A DNA stretch of 29,087 nt from a virus. The stretch is taken from the IMG/VR virus record IMGVR_UViG_3300034073_003589, positions 1 through 29,087 of that record. One strand, 5' to 3'. Below the pieces are notes generated by a model that saw only the letters and a list, made by a program, of their open reading frames with translations, was not told the DNA's origin and did not search any database. Made by a program: the position numbers and the translations under genes. Each line of letters starts with the position of its first letter. The first letter of the stretch is position 1. Below are positions 1 to 8,340 of the stretch, one piece after another.

Positions 1-2418
1 AAAATGAACCCCGCCAGCCGAAAGATTTATTAAAGTTTGTGCGTGAGTTATCTCGTAAAAACCTGGTTCTTTACAGGTAAAGGTTGTTCCATCCCATGAT
101 CCATGAGTGTCGTAAGTTTTTGTCGGGAATGAGACAGTCGTTAAAGTATTATGCGGAAAACTCGACGCTAAAGATGTCGAAGCCCTCACGCCGATAAATT
201 CACTCGCGGCGATTGTAGCGGGGCCTGAGAGTCTACTTATACTTATATGGAGAGCAGAATCGCTTGCAATCGTTGGCGACGCATTGGTAGACCTTAGCGA
301 AATAATATCCCCAGCTTTTAAGTTGGGAGCAATTACCGAACCACCACCGCCAGCGTTTTGCGGATGATAAGCAACATATTTTAAAAGGGAACCGTTAATA
401 TAAACGCCAGATGTAAATGTTGTTCCTATCGAATAAATAAAGCTAGAAATCACATAATCACCAGAAACTGGAACAACATAAGTCGAGCCAGTCCATGCGC
501 CGTAACTATCTTTAATTGCTGTCGCTGCAATGTTGGTCACTGCAACTGTAAGGGCCTGTGTTGTCACTGTGCCAGTAAAGTCAACAACCCGCGTGTCAGT
601 GTCACTAGACATGACTGTGTTGGATGACCAGCCGAGGATTGGAACTTTTGCATAAAACATAACAATATTGTTAGCCAAAAACTCACTGCCAACAAAAGTA
701 GTGTTATCATTTTGACTGAAAGCAAATCTTGAAGCGGAGCTATCCCAATTCACAATAAGTTCGGTGTTTGTGCCAACTGGGTAAAATAAGCCAGAACCAA
801 CGGCTTGTAGTGTTGCACTTGCTAGTTTTGTTGTGTCTACCGAGTATCCACTTGGAATAGATGCTTGGACGGCTCCCGCACCCGTTCCGGCAGAACCATC
901 TTTAGTTACGGAAACTGTAATTTCCATAGAGTCGCCAACTCTTCGCCAGCGTCCATTGGCAGAAGCAAGTGCCCCAGTTCCTAAGTTAAAAAAGGTCGGC
1001 GTAAAGCTTTGCCAATCACTAACGGCAGCGCCTTGAGGGATAATCTGAGGACCTAAAAAGAAATCATCAAGTGTTACGCTAATTGCTCCACTTGTCGCAT
1101 TGGCGTTATACCAAACAATGCGCACATTAGCCATATCAACAGGCGTTTGAAACGTGCCAGTCGCAAGACCAACACCACTGCTTTGAACAATGTTAAAAAC
1201 TCCACTCGGCTGAATCCATTGAGAATTGGTCACATCATAGAAGGCAATCCCGAAAGAATTGGCCGATGACCCTGAAAAATTCCCGTTAGATGCACCCGAT
1301 GCAATTTTATAAGCAATCGAAAATTGTAAAACCCGAGCTCTGAAAATCTCGTCAACAGGCAATGAATCACTCGCTAAAAAATCCCCTGCCGTTGTGGCTG
1401 AGCTTGAAGCGTAGGAAAGTGAGTAATCACCTTCAATCTGACCAGAAGAAATTGTGGCAATTGAAAGGTTAGCATTGGCACCACTTCCGAATGAAGGAAC
1501 ACCACTCGGGAAATTGTTCGTTAGGGTTGCAGTGCCTAAAGACCAACTAGTTGTTAGGTTGTCTTCAAAGTCATTTTTCTCAATTAAATTTTTAAGCCCC
1601 TGACCAGCTCCACCACCAACACCTGGAACCCAGTTAGATCCATCCCATTTCAAAACGTCATTCACAATCGGAGCAACTGTTGAAGTGTCAACATCGCTTA
1701 AATCATCAATTGAAGCCGCAGCAATCCTTGAATCAGCTCTTGCGTCTGTAAAATAAAGATTTGTAGAACCTTCTGAAACGTCATCGGTATCTAAGACCAC
1801 GACACCAGATTGACCATTGACTGAAGTCACAGGGCTTGCGGCGATCTCAACGTAAATACTTCCAGACCATCGATAAAGTTTTTGGGTATCAAGTGCGACG
1901 TAGAGTTTTCCCGTCTCGCCAGTTACCGGAAAGGCTGCCAAGTTTGCGTATTCTTCAACGTCATCAACGTAGGAAGGAAGCTGAGATGCTGGAACCTTAC
2001 CACCGCTATCAAGCTCGGCCACTCCATTAGCCGCACCTTTTTCCGAAGCATCAAGCTTTGACTCAACTTCGGTTTCAAGTGCTTGCAAAGCTTGAGTCAC
2101 GTCTGAATTGTCTGGAATTGTTGAACCTGAAAAAGTACCTAGATCCGTTTGACCGTCAACCGTTCCGGTCAGAGTCCTGATATCAGCAATGTCCGAAGTA
2201 TTAGCCGAAATATTTGTTGTGTTGGTCGCAATATCCGATGCGTTTTGAGCAATATCATCGGAGTTGTCATTTACCTTTTGCTGAAGGTTTGAAATGTTTG
2301 GACCAGATCCAGAATTGTTAAGCGACTGAACACCGAGAAGAGTATTGTCTTGCTGCTTTGAAGCAAAAGCATTGTTGAAGGTGGTTTCGTTAGCGTTTTG
2401 ACCATTTGATACAGCGAT
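1..2418 (-). CDS. Large tail fibre / receptor-binding protein (partial, 3' end beyond the left edge)
   Basis: 806 codons are visible and the frame is open through base 1. From the N-terminus: a short conserved head (AVSNGQNANETTFNNAF); a heptad-like stretch (about residues 40-80) with repeated SDIA/NTS units that should form a trimeric coiled coil; a fibre segment with NGVAELDSGGKVPASQLPSY and TGKLYVALDTQKLYRW, motifs common in phage tail fibres; a jelly-roll carbohydrate-binding-like region starting NLIEKNDFED; a SDWQSFTPTF...GRWRRVGD domain; and two C1q/TNF-like C-terminal domains. The protein probably trimerises and binds the host surface. No ATG, GTG or TTG occurs in frame before codon 107 (position 2100), and the upstream frame is closed by a stop. 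The only start fitting the protein and the ribosome binding site is ATC at 2418, six bases after GGAGG. The family call is strong; the start is inferred. Confidence 0.88.
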   Translation of the reverse strand, partial: MAVSNGQNANETTFNNAFASKQQDNTLLGVQSLNNSGSGPNISNLQQKVNDNSDDIAQNASDIATNTTNISANTSDIADIRTLTGTVDGQTDLGTFSGSTIPDNSDVTQALQALETEVESKLDASEKGAANGVAELDSGGKVPASQLPSYVDDVEEYANLAAFPVTGETGKLYVALDTQKLYRWSGSIYVEIAASPVTSVNGQSGVVVLDTDDVSEGSTNLYFTDARADSRIAAASIDDLSDVDTSTVAPIVNDVLKWDGSNWVPGVGGGAGQGLKNLIEKNDFEDNLTTSWSLGTATLTNNFPSGVPSFGSGANANLSIATISSGQIEGDYSLSYASSSATTAGDFLASDSLPVDEIFRARVLQFSIAYKIASGASNGNFSGSSANSFGIAFYDVTNSQWIQPSGVFNIVQSSGVGLATGTFQTPVDMANVRIVWYNANATSGAISVTLDDFFLGPQIIPQGAAVSDWQSFTPTFFNLGTGALASANGRWRRVGDSMEITVSVTKDGSAGTGAGAVQASIPSGYSVDTTKLASATLQAVGSGLFYPVGTNTELIVNWDSSASRFAFSQNDNTTFVGSEFLANNIVMFYAKVPILGWSSNTVMSSDTDTRVVDFTGTVTTQALTVAVTNIAATAIKDSYGAWTGSTYVVPVSGDYVISSFIYSIGTTFTSGVYINGSLLKYVAYHPQNAGGGGSVIAPNLKAGDIISLRSTNASPTIASDSALHISISRLSGPATIAASEFIGVRASTSLASSFPHNTLTTVSFPTKTYDTHGSWDGTTFTCKEPGFYEITHAQTLINLSAGGVHF

Positions 2419-2419
2419 T

Positions 2420-3025
2420 TTACACCTCCGCCGTAAAAAGATATTTTAAACAGCGACCACGCTTTACGGCGCTAATCCAAGTCGTGAATTTATATCCATA
2501 AATACTAGCTACGGACTTATAGCCCTGATGCGTCCCAAGTATTTCACCAGTTTCCCTACAAACAACATTATAAAATGGAAGCCTTGAAATTCTGGCTTTG
2601 ACAGACTTTTGGCTTTTCGCTTTTTGATTTTCAGAGGTATGAAAGTTCTTCCACATTTTTTCTAAAACTGGACGACGGGCCTCGCTAGAAGCAAAATGTA
2701 TATGCTTTTGTCTCGTAGACTCAAGATAAAATATTTTTCTATTCTCTTTGCCTCCGAGACTTCCATTTAGACCATTGGCACAAGAATCATATTTTTTAAT
2801 AAAATATTTTTCCATTTGATCTAATTCTTCCAAGCTCATACATTCTAATAAAATCTCGAAATGAAAATAATCAAAACCATTTTTTCTAATTAAGTCGTAA
2901 AACTTCCCAGATTTGCATTGTTTAATTGCGTGGCACTTGTGCTCGCTTATTCTGGTTTTTAATGTTCGACAGGTTGCCCCAATATAAACCTCTTTATTTT
3001 TCCCCTCGGCTTTATAAACGATCAC
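2420..3025 (-). CDS. GIY-YIG homing endonuclease (free-standing)
   Basis: A 201-residue protein whose N-terminal domain fits the GIY-YIG nuclease fold: VY near residue 3, VYIGAT at 13-18, R25 and H29 in the following helix, an LDQMEKYFI helix with the likely catalytic Glu, and NGLNGSLGG. The C-terminus (FYNVVCRETGEILGTHQGYKSVASIYG) resembles a NUMOD1/helix-turn-helix DNA-binding module. Such proteins are selfish: they cut alleles lacking the gene so that repair copies it in. The GTG start overlaps the stop of the upstream tail gene (GTGA), and its last codons (GCG GAG GTG TAA) supply the ribosome binding site of the tail fibre gene. It sits between two tail genes and is not in an intron that I can see. 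It is richer in Lys and Asn than its neighbours, consistent with transfer. Confidence 0.85.
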   Translation of the reverse strand: MIVYKAEGKNKEVYIGATCRTLKTRISEHKCHAIKQCKSGKFYDLIRKNGFDYFHFEILLECMSLEELDQMEKYFIKKYDSCANGLNGSLGGKENRKIFYLESTRQKHIHFASSEARRPVLEKMWKNFHTSENQKAKSQKSVKARISRLPFYNVVCRETGEILGTHQGYKSVASIYGYKFTTWISAVKRGRCLKYLFTAEV

Positions 3026-3795
3026 GTTAAAACCCTCAAAGTAATAAGACCAATATCGTAGATGTCCGTTAGGTTTTGATCAATTAGCTCGCGAAGCTTA
3101 AAGCCCGTCCCATTTGAAAAACCTGGTGTGCTTTCTAATAAAACCTTTGAAAATGAACTTGGATTGGCGGTGTCTGGAACAAACTCAAAAGGAGCTTTTG
3201 ATATTCCATACCTCAAAAAATCAAGAGCATCCTCAACACCAGTTGGATTATTGTAAATAACTCGACCATCCATTGGAAGGTTTGTTACAAATTTAATTTC
3301 AAGCTCAATGAATTTTTCGCGACCAAATGTCACAACTTCCACTCGGCCACTTGCTGCTTTATTGACAGTAGCATCCGCAAGCTGTTCAAAATGCTCTTTC
3401 GGAATATATCGCTGTAACCAAAATTGGGGAAAGTATTCCGAGCCTGATCCAAAATTCCCCACATAAGTCGATGCGCCTGTCAAATCTGTTCCAGTTGAAA
3501 AGCCCATCAAATCAAAAGCACTGCTCGACAGTGTCGTGCCTGTTCCAGTTAATAAACTAAAATTTGATGACGCTGAAACTGTAATGACATTCGTTGATCG
3601 ATTAACCGTGACTGTGTAAGTCAATGCGCCTTCAGTCTCAAGAGCTGTTTTGATTGCCACTAAAAACTCAGACAAAGAGTAACTTCCTGGCTCAATCACT
3701 GCGTTAAGCTCTGAACCACCTTCATCAAAAGGAATGTTTTGATTTGTTAAATCAACCGTGTGTCCATAGTTGAATTTTGATCTTGAATAAATCAT
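3022..3795 (-). CDS. Tail protein, probably distal tail/tip component
   Basis: 257 residues, not recognised as a named family. The N-terminal half has a beta-rich pattern (EPGSYSLSEFLVAIKTALE, then TYTVTVNRSTNVITVSASSNFSLL) seen in phage tail and fibre proteins, where a position/ansatz-like segment is followed by an immunoglobulin-like fold. The second half (PQFWLQRYIPKEHFEQLADATVNKAASGRVEVV) probably interacts with the tube or tip. It follows the tape measure gene with an ATGA overlap, the usual place for a distal tail (Dit-like) protein in siphoviruses. The role is inferred from position; the sequence alone only supports a structural beta-rich protein. Confidence 0.6.
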   Translation of the reverse strand: MIYSRSKFNYGHTVDLTNQNIPFDEGGSELNAVIEPGSYSLSEFLVAIKTALETEGALTYTVTVNRSTNVITVSASSNFSLLTGTGTTLSSSAFDLMGFSTGTDLTGASTYVGNFGSGSEYFPQFWLQRYIPKEHFEQLADATVNKAASGRVEVVTFGREKFIELEIKFVTNLPMDGRVIYNNPTGVEDALDFLRYGISKAPFEFVPDTANPSSFSKVLLESTPGFSNGTGFKLRELIDQNLTDIYDIGLITLRVLT

Positions 3796-5735
3796 GCAAA
3801 GCTCACATTCGCACCTTGAAGATCAACAGCCTCTTTAATTAACTCCACAATCCTAATCCCTGATTCTTGGGTATCAAGCACGTCACCTTGGATGTTTACC
3901 GTGACTCGTGATCTTGATTCTTCATCCAAATCATCGCCTGGCGCAGTCGGGGTTTCAATATCAGGCGAAGTGCCAACAAACCCGCCAGATCCAACCGTGG
4001 AAGCCGGAGCAGACGCGCCGCCAGCCGAAGCTTGAAGCGCACCACCTAACGCAATCAAGGCAATACCTAAAGGAATCGCACCCGCCGTGGCTTGAAGCCC
4101 TGGGACAAACTGCGCAGCTAAACCAGTCAGCAAATAATACTGACCCCACTGAATCGCAATGTCACCTAAAGCACCAAGGACCGCACCACCGAAAGCCTCA
4201 AAAGCATTTTCACCTTTAACCAAAGCCGCTCCAACAGAAGCAAACCCCCGCGAAATACCGCCAACCAATGTTTGCGTGGCGGTGCGACCCAATTGTTCAA
4301 AAGTAGGAATTAAACTTTTTAAATTCTGACCAAATGAGCTAATCGATGTCTGATTTATTTCAGCGATCTTATTTGAAGCTTGCAGCAAAATCTCTGCTTG
4401 AAGCTGAGCAAATTCAACTTGATTGACTAATCCTGTTTCTAAAAACTGCCTTCGAGCTGCATCAATTCTTTGCTCGGATTGAGCATTGATGAGAGCGGTT
4501 TGTTCTAAAATCAGCCTTCGATTTGCTTCCCTTGCGTCTTCGCCTTCTAAAAATGTCTGATTGTAAGCTCTTTGCGATTCTAATGCAGCTGCTTGCTCTT
4601 GCAAAAGCGTTTGAGAAAAGCTTTGTCTACCTTCAGACCTTCGGCGAAGCTCTTCAGCTGTGGGTCCTATTACCTGTGGCGCAGACTGAGCCTCGACACC
4701 ACGAGCCCGATCACTGGCTAATTGAGCTTTTCTTAAATCATCTAAAGCTATTTTTTGAAGCTCGATTGCATTGGTTAGCTCTTTGGTGAAGGCAAGCCTT
4801 TCATCGGATCCACCAAGAAAGTTTGCGTCCGTTAGCCTTTGATTGACTCGCTCTAAATCAGCCTCAAGCCTTGCAAGGTTTTCCGATGCTTGCTCGATCC
4901 CAATGTTAAATCCAGCAGTTGAATCTTTTCCGCTGTTTCTAAATCTTTCAATTGATGTAGCAAGACCAGCAAAAGCATTTGAAATCAAATTCAATCCCGA
5001 AACAGTCGGAGGTGATGTGGTCACTAAAAGACCAAGCTGCTTTACAACATCGCCAAGGTTATTCGATAACTGAGCAGATGCTCCGCTAAATGTTTGGGTT
5101 TGAGCCGCCGCAGCTCCCCTAAATCGATCAGCGACTAAAGTTACAGCGTCGCCAGCTTTTAACTGCTCGGCTGTTAATGTTCTAACCGAAGGTAAAACTT
5201 CCGCAATTCTTCCCGCTGTGCCATCTAAAGTCTGACCGAGTGTCCTAACTGCAGTCGTGGCATCGATTCCAGTAGCAACGGAAAAGTCAATCGCTGCTTT
5301 TGTAAGTGCAATCGCGTCTTCATTTGTTTGGGTAAAATTTCTTGATAAAGCTGAAAGTTCTAAAACTAAATCATCACCGAAAGTTGTGGTTTTTTGAATC
5401 TCTGATGAAAAATCTAAAAAGCTTTGGCTTGCTTGCTCCGAAAAAGACCCTGCAAGTTTTAAGGATGTGTTGAGCTTATTGACCGATGCTTCAAACTGAC
5501 CAGCTTGTGAAATGGCCTCTCGAAAAGTAAACGCACCGCCAATGGCAACACCGAGAGGACCTAAAAGCCTAGCTGCTCCACTGACAACACCGCTAAGCCC
5601 TCGACTAATTCCGCCAGCTAAAAGATCACCGCCAGCGTTTCCACCCTGTCCTAAAAGTCCTTTAATCTTATTGACTGTGTTTTTGACGTCGGCTGTGTCA
5701 GCTTCCGTTCCGACTTTTAACTCAATATCAGCCAC
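3792..5735 (-). CDS. Tail tape measure protein
   Basis: 647 residues, the longest gene between tail tube and tip. The N-terminus (residues 1-80) is Gly/Ala-rich with a hydrophobic segment. It is followed by a helical region with the tape-measure core pattern (FREAISQAGQFEASVNKLNTSLKLAG; TGIDATTAVRTLGQTLDGT...LPSVRTLTAEQL). The middle (about 290-460) is a charged, Ala/Gln-rich coiled coil. Two hydrophobic stretches near the C-terminus (YYLLTGLAAQF, IPLGIALIALGGAL) fit membrane insertion during DNA ejection. By the usual rule of about 0.15 nm per residue, the tail would be near 100 nm. Its start overlaps the chaperone T ORF by 8 bases. The tail should be assembled around this protein with the G/GT chaperones. 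Confidence 0.92.
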   Translation of the reverse strand: MADIELKVGTEADTADVKNTVNKIKGLLGQGGNAGGDLLAGGISRGLSGVVSGAARLLGPLGVAIGGAFTFREAISQAGQFEASVNKLNTSLKLAGSFSEQASQSFLDFSSEIQKTTTFGDDLVLELSALSRNFTQTNEDAIALTKAAIDFSVATGIDATTAVRTLGQTLDGTAGRIAEVLPSVRTLTAEQLKAGDAVTLVADRFRGAAAAQTQTFSGASAQLSNNLGDVVKQLGLLVTTSPPTVSGLNLISNAFAGLATSIERFRNSGKDSTAGFNIGIEQASENLARLEADLERVNQRLTDANFLGGSDERLAFTKELTNAIELQKIALDDLRKAQLASDRARGVEAQSAPQVIGPTAEELRRRSEGRQSFSQTLLQEQAAALESQRAYNQTFLEGEDAREANRRLILEQTALINAQSEQRIDAARRQFLETGLVNQVEFAQLQAEILLQASNKIAEINQTSISSFGQNLKSLIPTFEQLGRTATQTLVGGISRGFASVGAALVKGENAFEAFGGAVLGALGDIAIQWGQYYLLTGLAAQFVPGLQATAGAIPLGIALIALGGALQASAGGASAPASTVGSGGFVGTSPDIETPTAPGDDLDEESRSRVTVNIQGDVLDTQESGIRIVELIKEAVDLQGANVSFA

Positions 5736-6006
5736 GATTTTCTTCCTTCATCATCTTGGCCATCTTGACCAACTTTTCAAGGTTTGGCTTCTCGGCTGAA
5801 CCAGATCCCTCAATGGTCTTTAATTCTTGCCGCTGCCTTTTATCATAACGTGATCTGGCTTCCTTTTTTAAGTCCGAATAACTGGAAACTGTGCAGCTAT
5901 TTAAATTTTCCTCGGCCTGAATCACATTCATTGCCTGATAAAGCTCGTTAAAAAGAGTCACTGGCAATTCTTCGACTTCTAGAAAGCCCATGCCATAAAA
6001 GCGCAT
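5728..6006 (-). CDS. Tail assembly chaperone, T-like part (C-terminal part of the GT frameshift product)
   Basis: This 92-residue frame begins with an in-frame ATG at 6006, but the same frame is open back to the slippery site at 6039-6045. A -1 shift there joins it to the upstream G-like protein to give a 187-residue GT fusion (84 residues of G, then 103). The region is rich in Lys, Glu and Arg and ends in a basic/acidic helix (LVKMAKMMKEENRG). In lambda-like tails the GT form coats the tape measure and recruits the tube protein. I see no good ribosome binding site before ATG 6006, which favours expression by frameshifting over independent initiation. Confidence 0.8.
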   Translation of the reverse strand: MRFYGMGFLEVEELPVTLFNELYQAMNVIQAEENLNSCTVSSYSDLKKEARSRYDKRQRQELKTIEGSGSAEKPNLEKLVKMAKMMKEENRG

Positions 6007-6029
6007 GAGCTTTGCCTTGGTGTATGTTT

Positions 6030-6290
6030 TTACTCTAACTTTTTTTTAAAGCTTAGAGCGTCAAAAATCGCTTCCATGATCTTGTTTTTAGCAGCAACCC
6101 CAAGCGCATCAATCTCAGACTCAGGAATTCCAACCGTCTTTAACAAAGTATCAAACGCAGCCAAAGGATTAACTTTGACTGCATCGTCGTAAGCTTCGAT
6201 CTCTTTTTTGGTCAGGTCCCTGATTTTGTAAGATCCGCTTTTGAGCTTCAATTCAAAAAGAGCGCCTTCACTAAGATCAAGAGTTTTCAA
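6030..6290 (-). CDS. Tail assembly chaperone, G-like
   Basis: 86 residues between the tail tube protein and the tape measure, the classical place of lambda G. The sequence is short and acidic/helical (LTKKEIEAYDDAVKVNPLAAFDTLLKTVGIPESEIDAL) and ends FKKKLE, where the KKK codons form the slippery run. It starts one base after the tail tube stop. G is made in excess and GT in a few percent of translation events in lambda; the same relation is inferred here from the heptamer and the open -1 frame. Confidence 0.82.
   Translation of the reverse strand: MKTLDLSEGALFELKLKSGSYKIRDLTKKEIEAYDDAVKVNPLAAFDTLLKTVGIPESEIDALGVAAKNKIMEAIFDALSFKKKLE
6039..6045 (-). promoter_or_regulatory. Programmed -1 ribosomal frameshift site (A AAA AAG)
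   Basis: On the minus strand the end of the G-like gene reads TTT AAA AAA AAG TTA GAG TAA. The zero-frame codons AAA AAG preceded by A make the heptamer A AAA AAG, the same one used by E. coli dnaX. After a one-base backward slip, reading continues GTT AGA GTA AAA and so on without a stop into the T-like frame ending at 5728. The zero-frame stop lies only two codons downstream. Confidence 0.88.
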
Positions 6291-7184
6291 TTAAAGCCCC
6301 GCTTGGAAAATATCGCCAAATGCAAAAAAGTTAAACTTAGTGTCAAACTCAGTGTCAGCTAGACATTGAAAAGTAACAGTGAGTTTTCTAGGATTCTCAC
6401 CGCTTAAGGTCAATGTCGAAGGCACTGGAAGAGCCGCCAAATAGTTGAAATTGGTCTGATCATTTGTTGCGTTGACTGGTTTAAAAACCAATCGAGCCGA
6501 TTCGGTAAGCATCGCTTTACCAAGGAAAGATGTGCCCATTCCAAAAACTTCGCTACCACCTGATGGAGTCTCTGATCCACCATAAACACGGTAAAGCTCT
6601 TCAAGCTTTGCAGCATCGGTTTCTAGCATTGTGAGTTCAACTTCTGTTTCGCCAAACCCGTTACCCAAAACCGCAACAGGAGTGACGCCAAATTGATGAG
6701 CGCTAATAGTTAGTGTTTCGGGAGCTGCAGGAAGCTCGATGTCGCCTTCCAAAAGACCAAGATCAAAGTCTTTTCCTTTTCGCTCAGTGCCAATGATGAT
6801 CGACACCGCTGTTCCACTTGAAAGGGTAACTTCGCCAACGCTTGTTCGAGTCACTCGGACTTGAGTTGTTGAACCAGTCACAAGCACTGCATTTAGGCCA
6901 GTGATCGCATCAACTTCAGCAATAAAAGCTGTGGCAATTTGAGCCGCTGTTGCAGAGGCAGCATAATCAACTTCAACAAGTGTTCCACCGCCGGCGCTTG
7001 GAGCTGTGTCTGTGTCGTTTTCATCAAACCACACGCGAGAAAAAGTTCCGTCGGGCAAATAAATATCAACGTATTGACCGCCGATACCAGCAGCAGTTAC
7101 GTTTTTGAATTCAAAGGTTTCTCTAGCTTCGATTTTCCAGAGCACATTGACAGGCGAGCTCAAAATATTTGCAGCGTTTCCCAT
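6291..7184 (-). CDS. Major tail tube protein
   Basis: About 297 residues, beta-rich, immediately upstream of the chaperone pair and downstream of the tail terminator, the standard place of the tube protein. A repeat-like insert (GGGTLVEVDYAASATAAQIATAFIAEVDAITGLNAVLV) resembles an added domain seen in phage structural proteins. The C-terminal half (LPAAPETLTISAHQFGVTPVAVLGNG...RKLTVTFQCLADTEFDTKFNFFAFGD) looks like the tube fold ending in a strand. I chose ATG 7184: the GGGGG ribosome binding site lies ten bases before it but only one base before the alternative ATG at 7193. The protein should polymerise into the tail tube through which DNA passes. Confidence 0.75.
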   Translation of the reverse strand: MGNAANILSSPVNVLWKIEARETFEFKNVTAAGIGGQYVDIYLPDGTFSRVWFDENDTDTAPSAGGGTLVEVDYAASATAAQIATAFIAEVDAITGLNAVLVTGSTTQVRVTRTSVGEVTLSSGTAVSIIIGTERKGKDFDLGLLEGDIELPAAPETLTISAHQFGVTPVAVLGNGFGETEVELTMLETDAAKLEELYRVYGGSETPSGGSEVFGMGTSFLGKAMLTESARLVFKPVNATNDQTNFNYLAALPVPSTLTLSGENPRKLTVTFQCLADTEFDTKFNFFAFGDIFQAGL

Positions 7185-7206
7185 TTTAGTCATTCCCCCT
7201 TTAAGG

Positions 7207-7635
7207 TCAGTTAAAATAACAGATCAAATTCACATTATAAGTCAAGGTCACTATTACATCGTTATCGTTAGAGTCAGCCAAAGGATCAATGGCCGTGGTC
7301 AGAGGCTTTACATCCAAAATGCCATCGGTCCTGCCAACTCGATTCGCAAGCTTTAAAACTTCCGCATGGATGTTTTCTGATAAAGACATGGCATCGTTAA
7401 TGGCTGACTTTGGGTCTTGATATCCTTTTAAAAATACCCGGACCTCAACTGGAACCTGAAAAGCATGGGTCTGCTGATTCGCTGGCTGTGAATCAATTAA
7501 CCCGACCCTTAAATGATACGCTCGGTCAATGATCGTAGCTGGAATGTTGTCCACCGCAAAGCCATCATCCCATTCATTAAGATTTAATGAATCAAGCCTG
7601 GCTCTAAAGTAAGGCAGAACATTAACGAAGCTCAT
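7207..7635 (-). CDS. Tail terminator / tail completion protein (gpU-like)
   Basis: 142 residues. The pattern (FVNVLPYFRARLDSL..., a central RAYHLRVGL, then VPVEVRVFLKGYQDPKSAINDAMSLSENIHAEVLKL and a final strand VIVTLTYNVNLICYFN) matches the size and alpha/beta layout of tail terminator proteins, which cap the tube and join it to the head. It overlaps the upstream connector gene by ATGA and precedes the tube protein, as expected. The assignment rests on length, secondary-structure pattern and gene order. Confidence 0.65.
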   Translation of the reverse strand: MSFVNVLPYFRARLDSLNLNEWDDGFAVDNIPATIIDRAYHLRVGLIDSQPANQQTHAFQVPVEVRVFLKGYQDPKSAINDAMSLSENIHAEVLKLANRVGRTDGILDVKPLTTAIDPLADSNDNDVIVTLTYNVNLICYFN

Positions 7636-8339
7636 TCCCTAATCAGCTCCCGAGTTCTCATGACAATTCCTTCATGCTTATCCAAAATTCCATCTTTATT
7701 GGAATCAAAAGCTAGGACCACACGATCAGCCCTGTTTTCAGCTTCCTTTTTGTAATGCTTCGACTTTTCGAAAAAGATGTCATCCACCTGATTTGAAAAC
7801 CCATTGAATATCAAATGAAGCGTTAAATCCCTAGACCATGGCCTAACTTCGGAAATATCTAAAAGCTCATCCTCAGTCACTTTTGTATTGTCAGTGTTTC
7901 GGATGCCAGCTTCATCAAGGTATTCAAGGATTTTGGTTTGAGCCATCCGGTGAATATCTAAAAACGATGAACGGCCAGGCTTTACCCTTTTAAGAATATC
8001 TGGCTCAAGAGAAATAAGATCAGCGTCAGAGCTAAAAAGTTTATCGTCACTTGCCGTGATAACTTCAATCTCTTTTGTGGTCGTGACTGGTAATCCATCG
8101 GTGGTAACCCTTGCGCTCACAACTACGGTTCTAGACGCTCCCGAATACTGCCAATCTAAAAACCACTGCTTTTGATCGACAGCAAAAACAGAGATAAAAC
8201 CTGCGCCAGCTTCAGGCTCAATTTCAACTTCCTCAACCGCAGCCTCGCCTTTTGAAATAAAAGTTTTAGACACATCAATTCTGGTTTTATCGTTTATCTG
8301 GATAATGCTTTCAGATTCAATGACCGGAAAAATTGCCAT
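7632..8339 (-). CDS. Head-tail connector / neck protein with an EF-hand loop
   Basis: 235 residues from ATG 8339, chosen because GGGG lies seven bases upstream and the ATG follows the previous stop directly; an in-frame ATG at 8387 would overlap the upstream gene by 47 bases. The N-terminal half is beta-rich, with an Ig-like strand set (VEEVEIEPEAGAGFISVF...SARVTTDGLPVTTT). The second half is helical (DIHRMAQTKILEYLDEAGI), as in adaptor proteins that contact the portal. Near the C-terminus (residues 212-223) is DSNKDGILDKHE, a textbook 12-residue EF-hand loop with Asp, Asn and Asp at positions 1, 3 and 5, Gly at 6 and Glu at 12. Calcium binding may stabilise the neck. The connector role is inferred from its place before the tail terminator. 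Confidence 0.55.
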   Translation of the reverse strand: MAIFPVIESESIIQINDKTRIDVSKTFISKGEAAVEEVEIEPEAGAGFISVFAVDQKQWFLDWQYSGASRTVVVSARVTTDGLPVTTTKEIEVITASDDKLFSSDADLISLEPDILKRVKPGRSSFLDIHRMAQTKILEYLDEAGIRNTDNTKVTEDELLDISEVRPWSRDLTLHLIFNGFSNQVDDIFFEKSKHYKKEAENRADRVVLAFDSNKDGILDKHEGIVMRTRELIRE

Positions 8340-8340
8340 T

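Noticed and set aside
3908-4219. Plus-strand frames opposite the tape measure gene
   Set aside because: Shadows of the minus-strand gene; no ribosome binding sites and implausible composition (Gln/His/Pro-rich).
5728-6006. T-like ORF as an independent gene
   Set aside because: No ribosome binding site before ATG 6006, and the frame is continuous to the slippery heptamer; treated as the frameshift extension.
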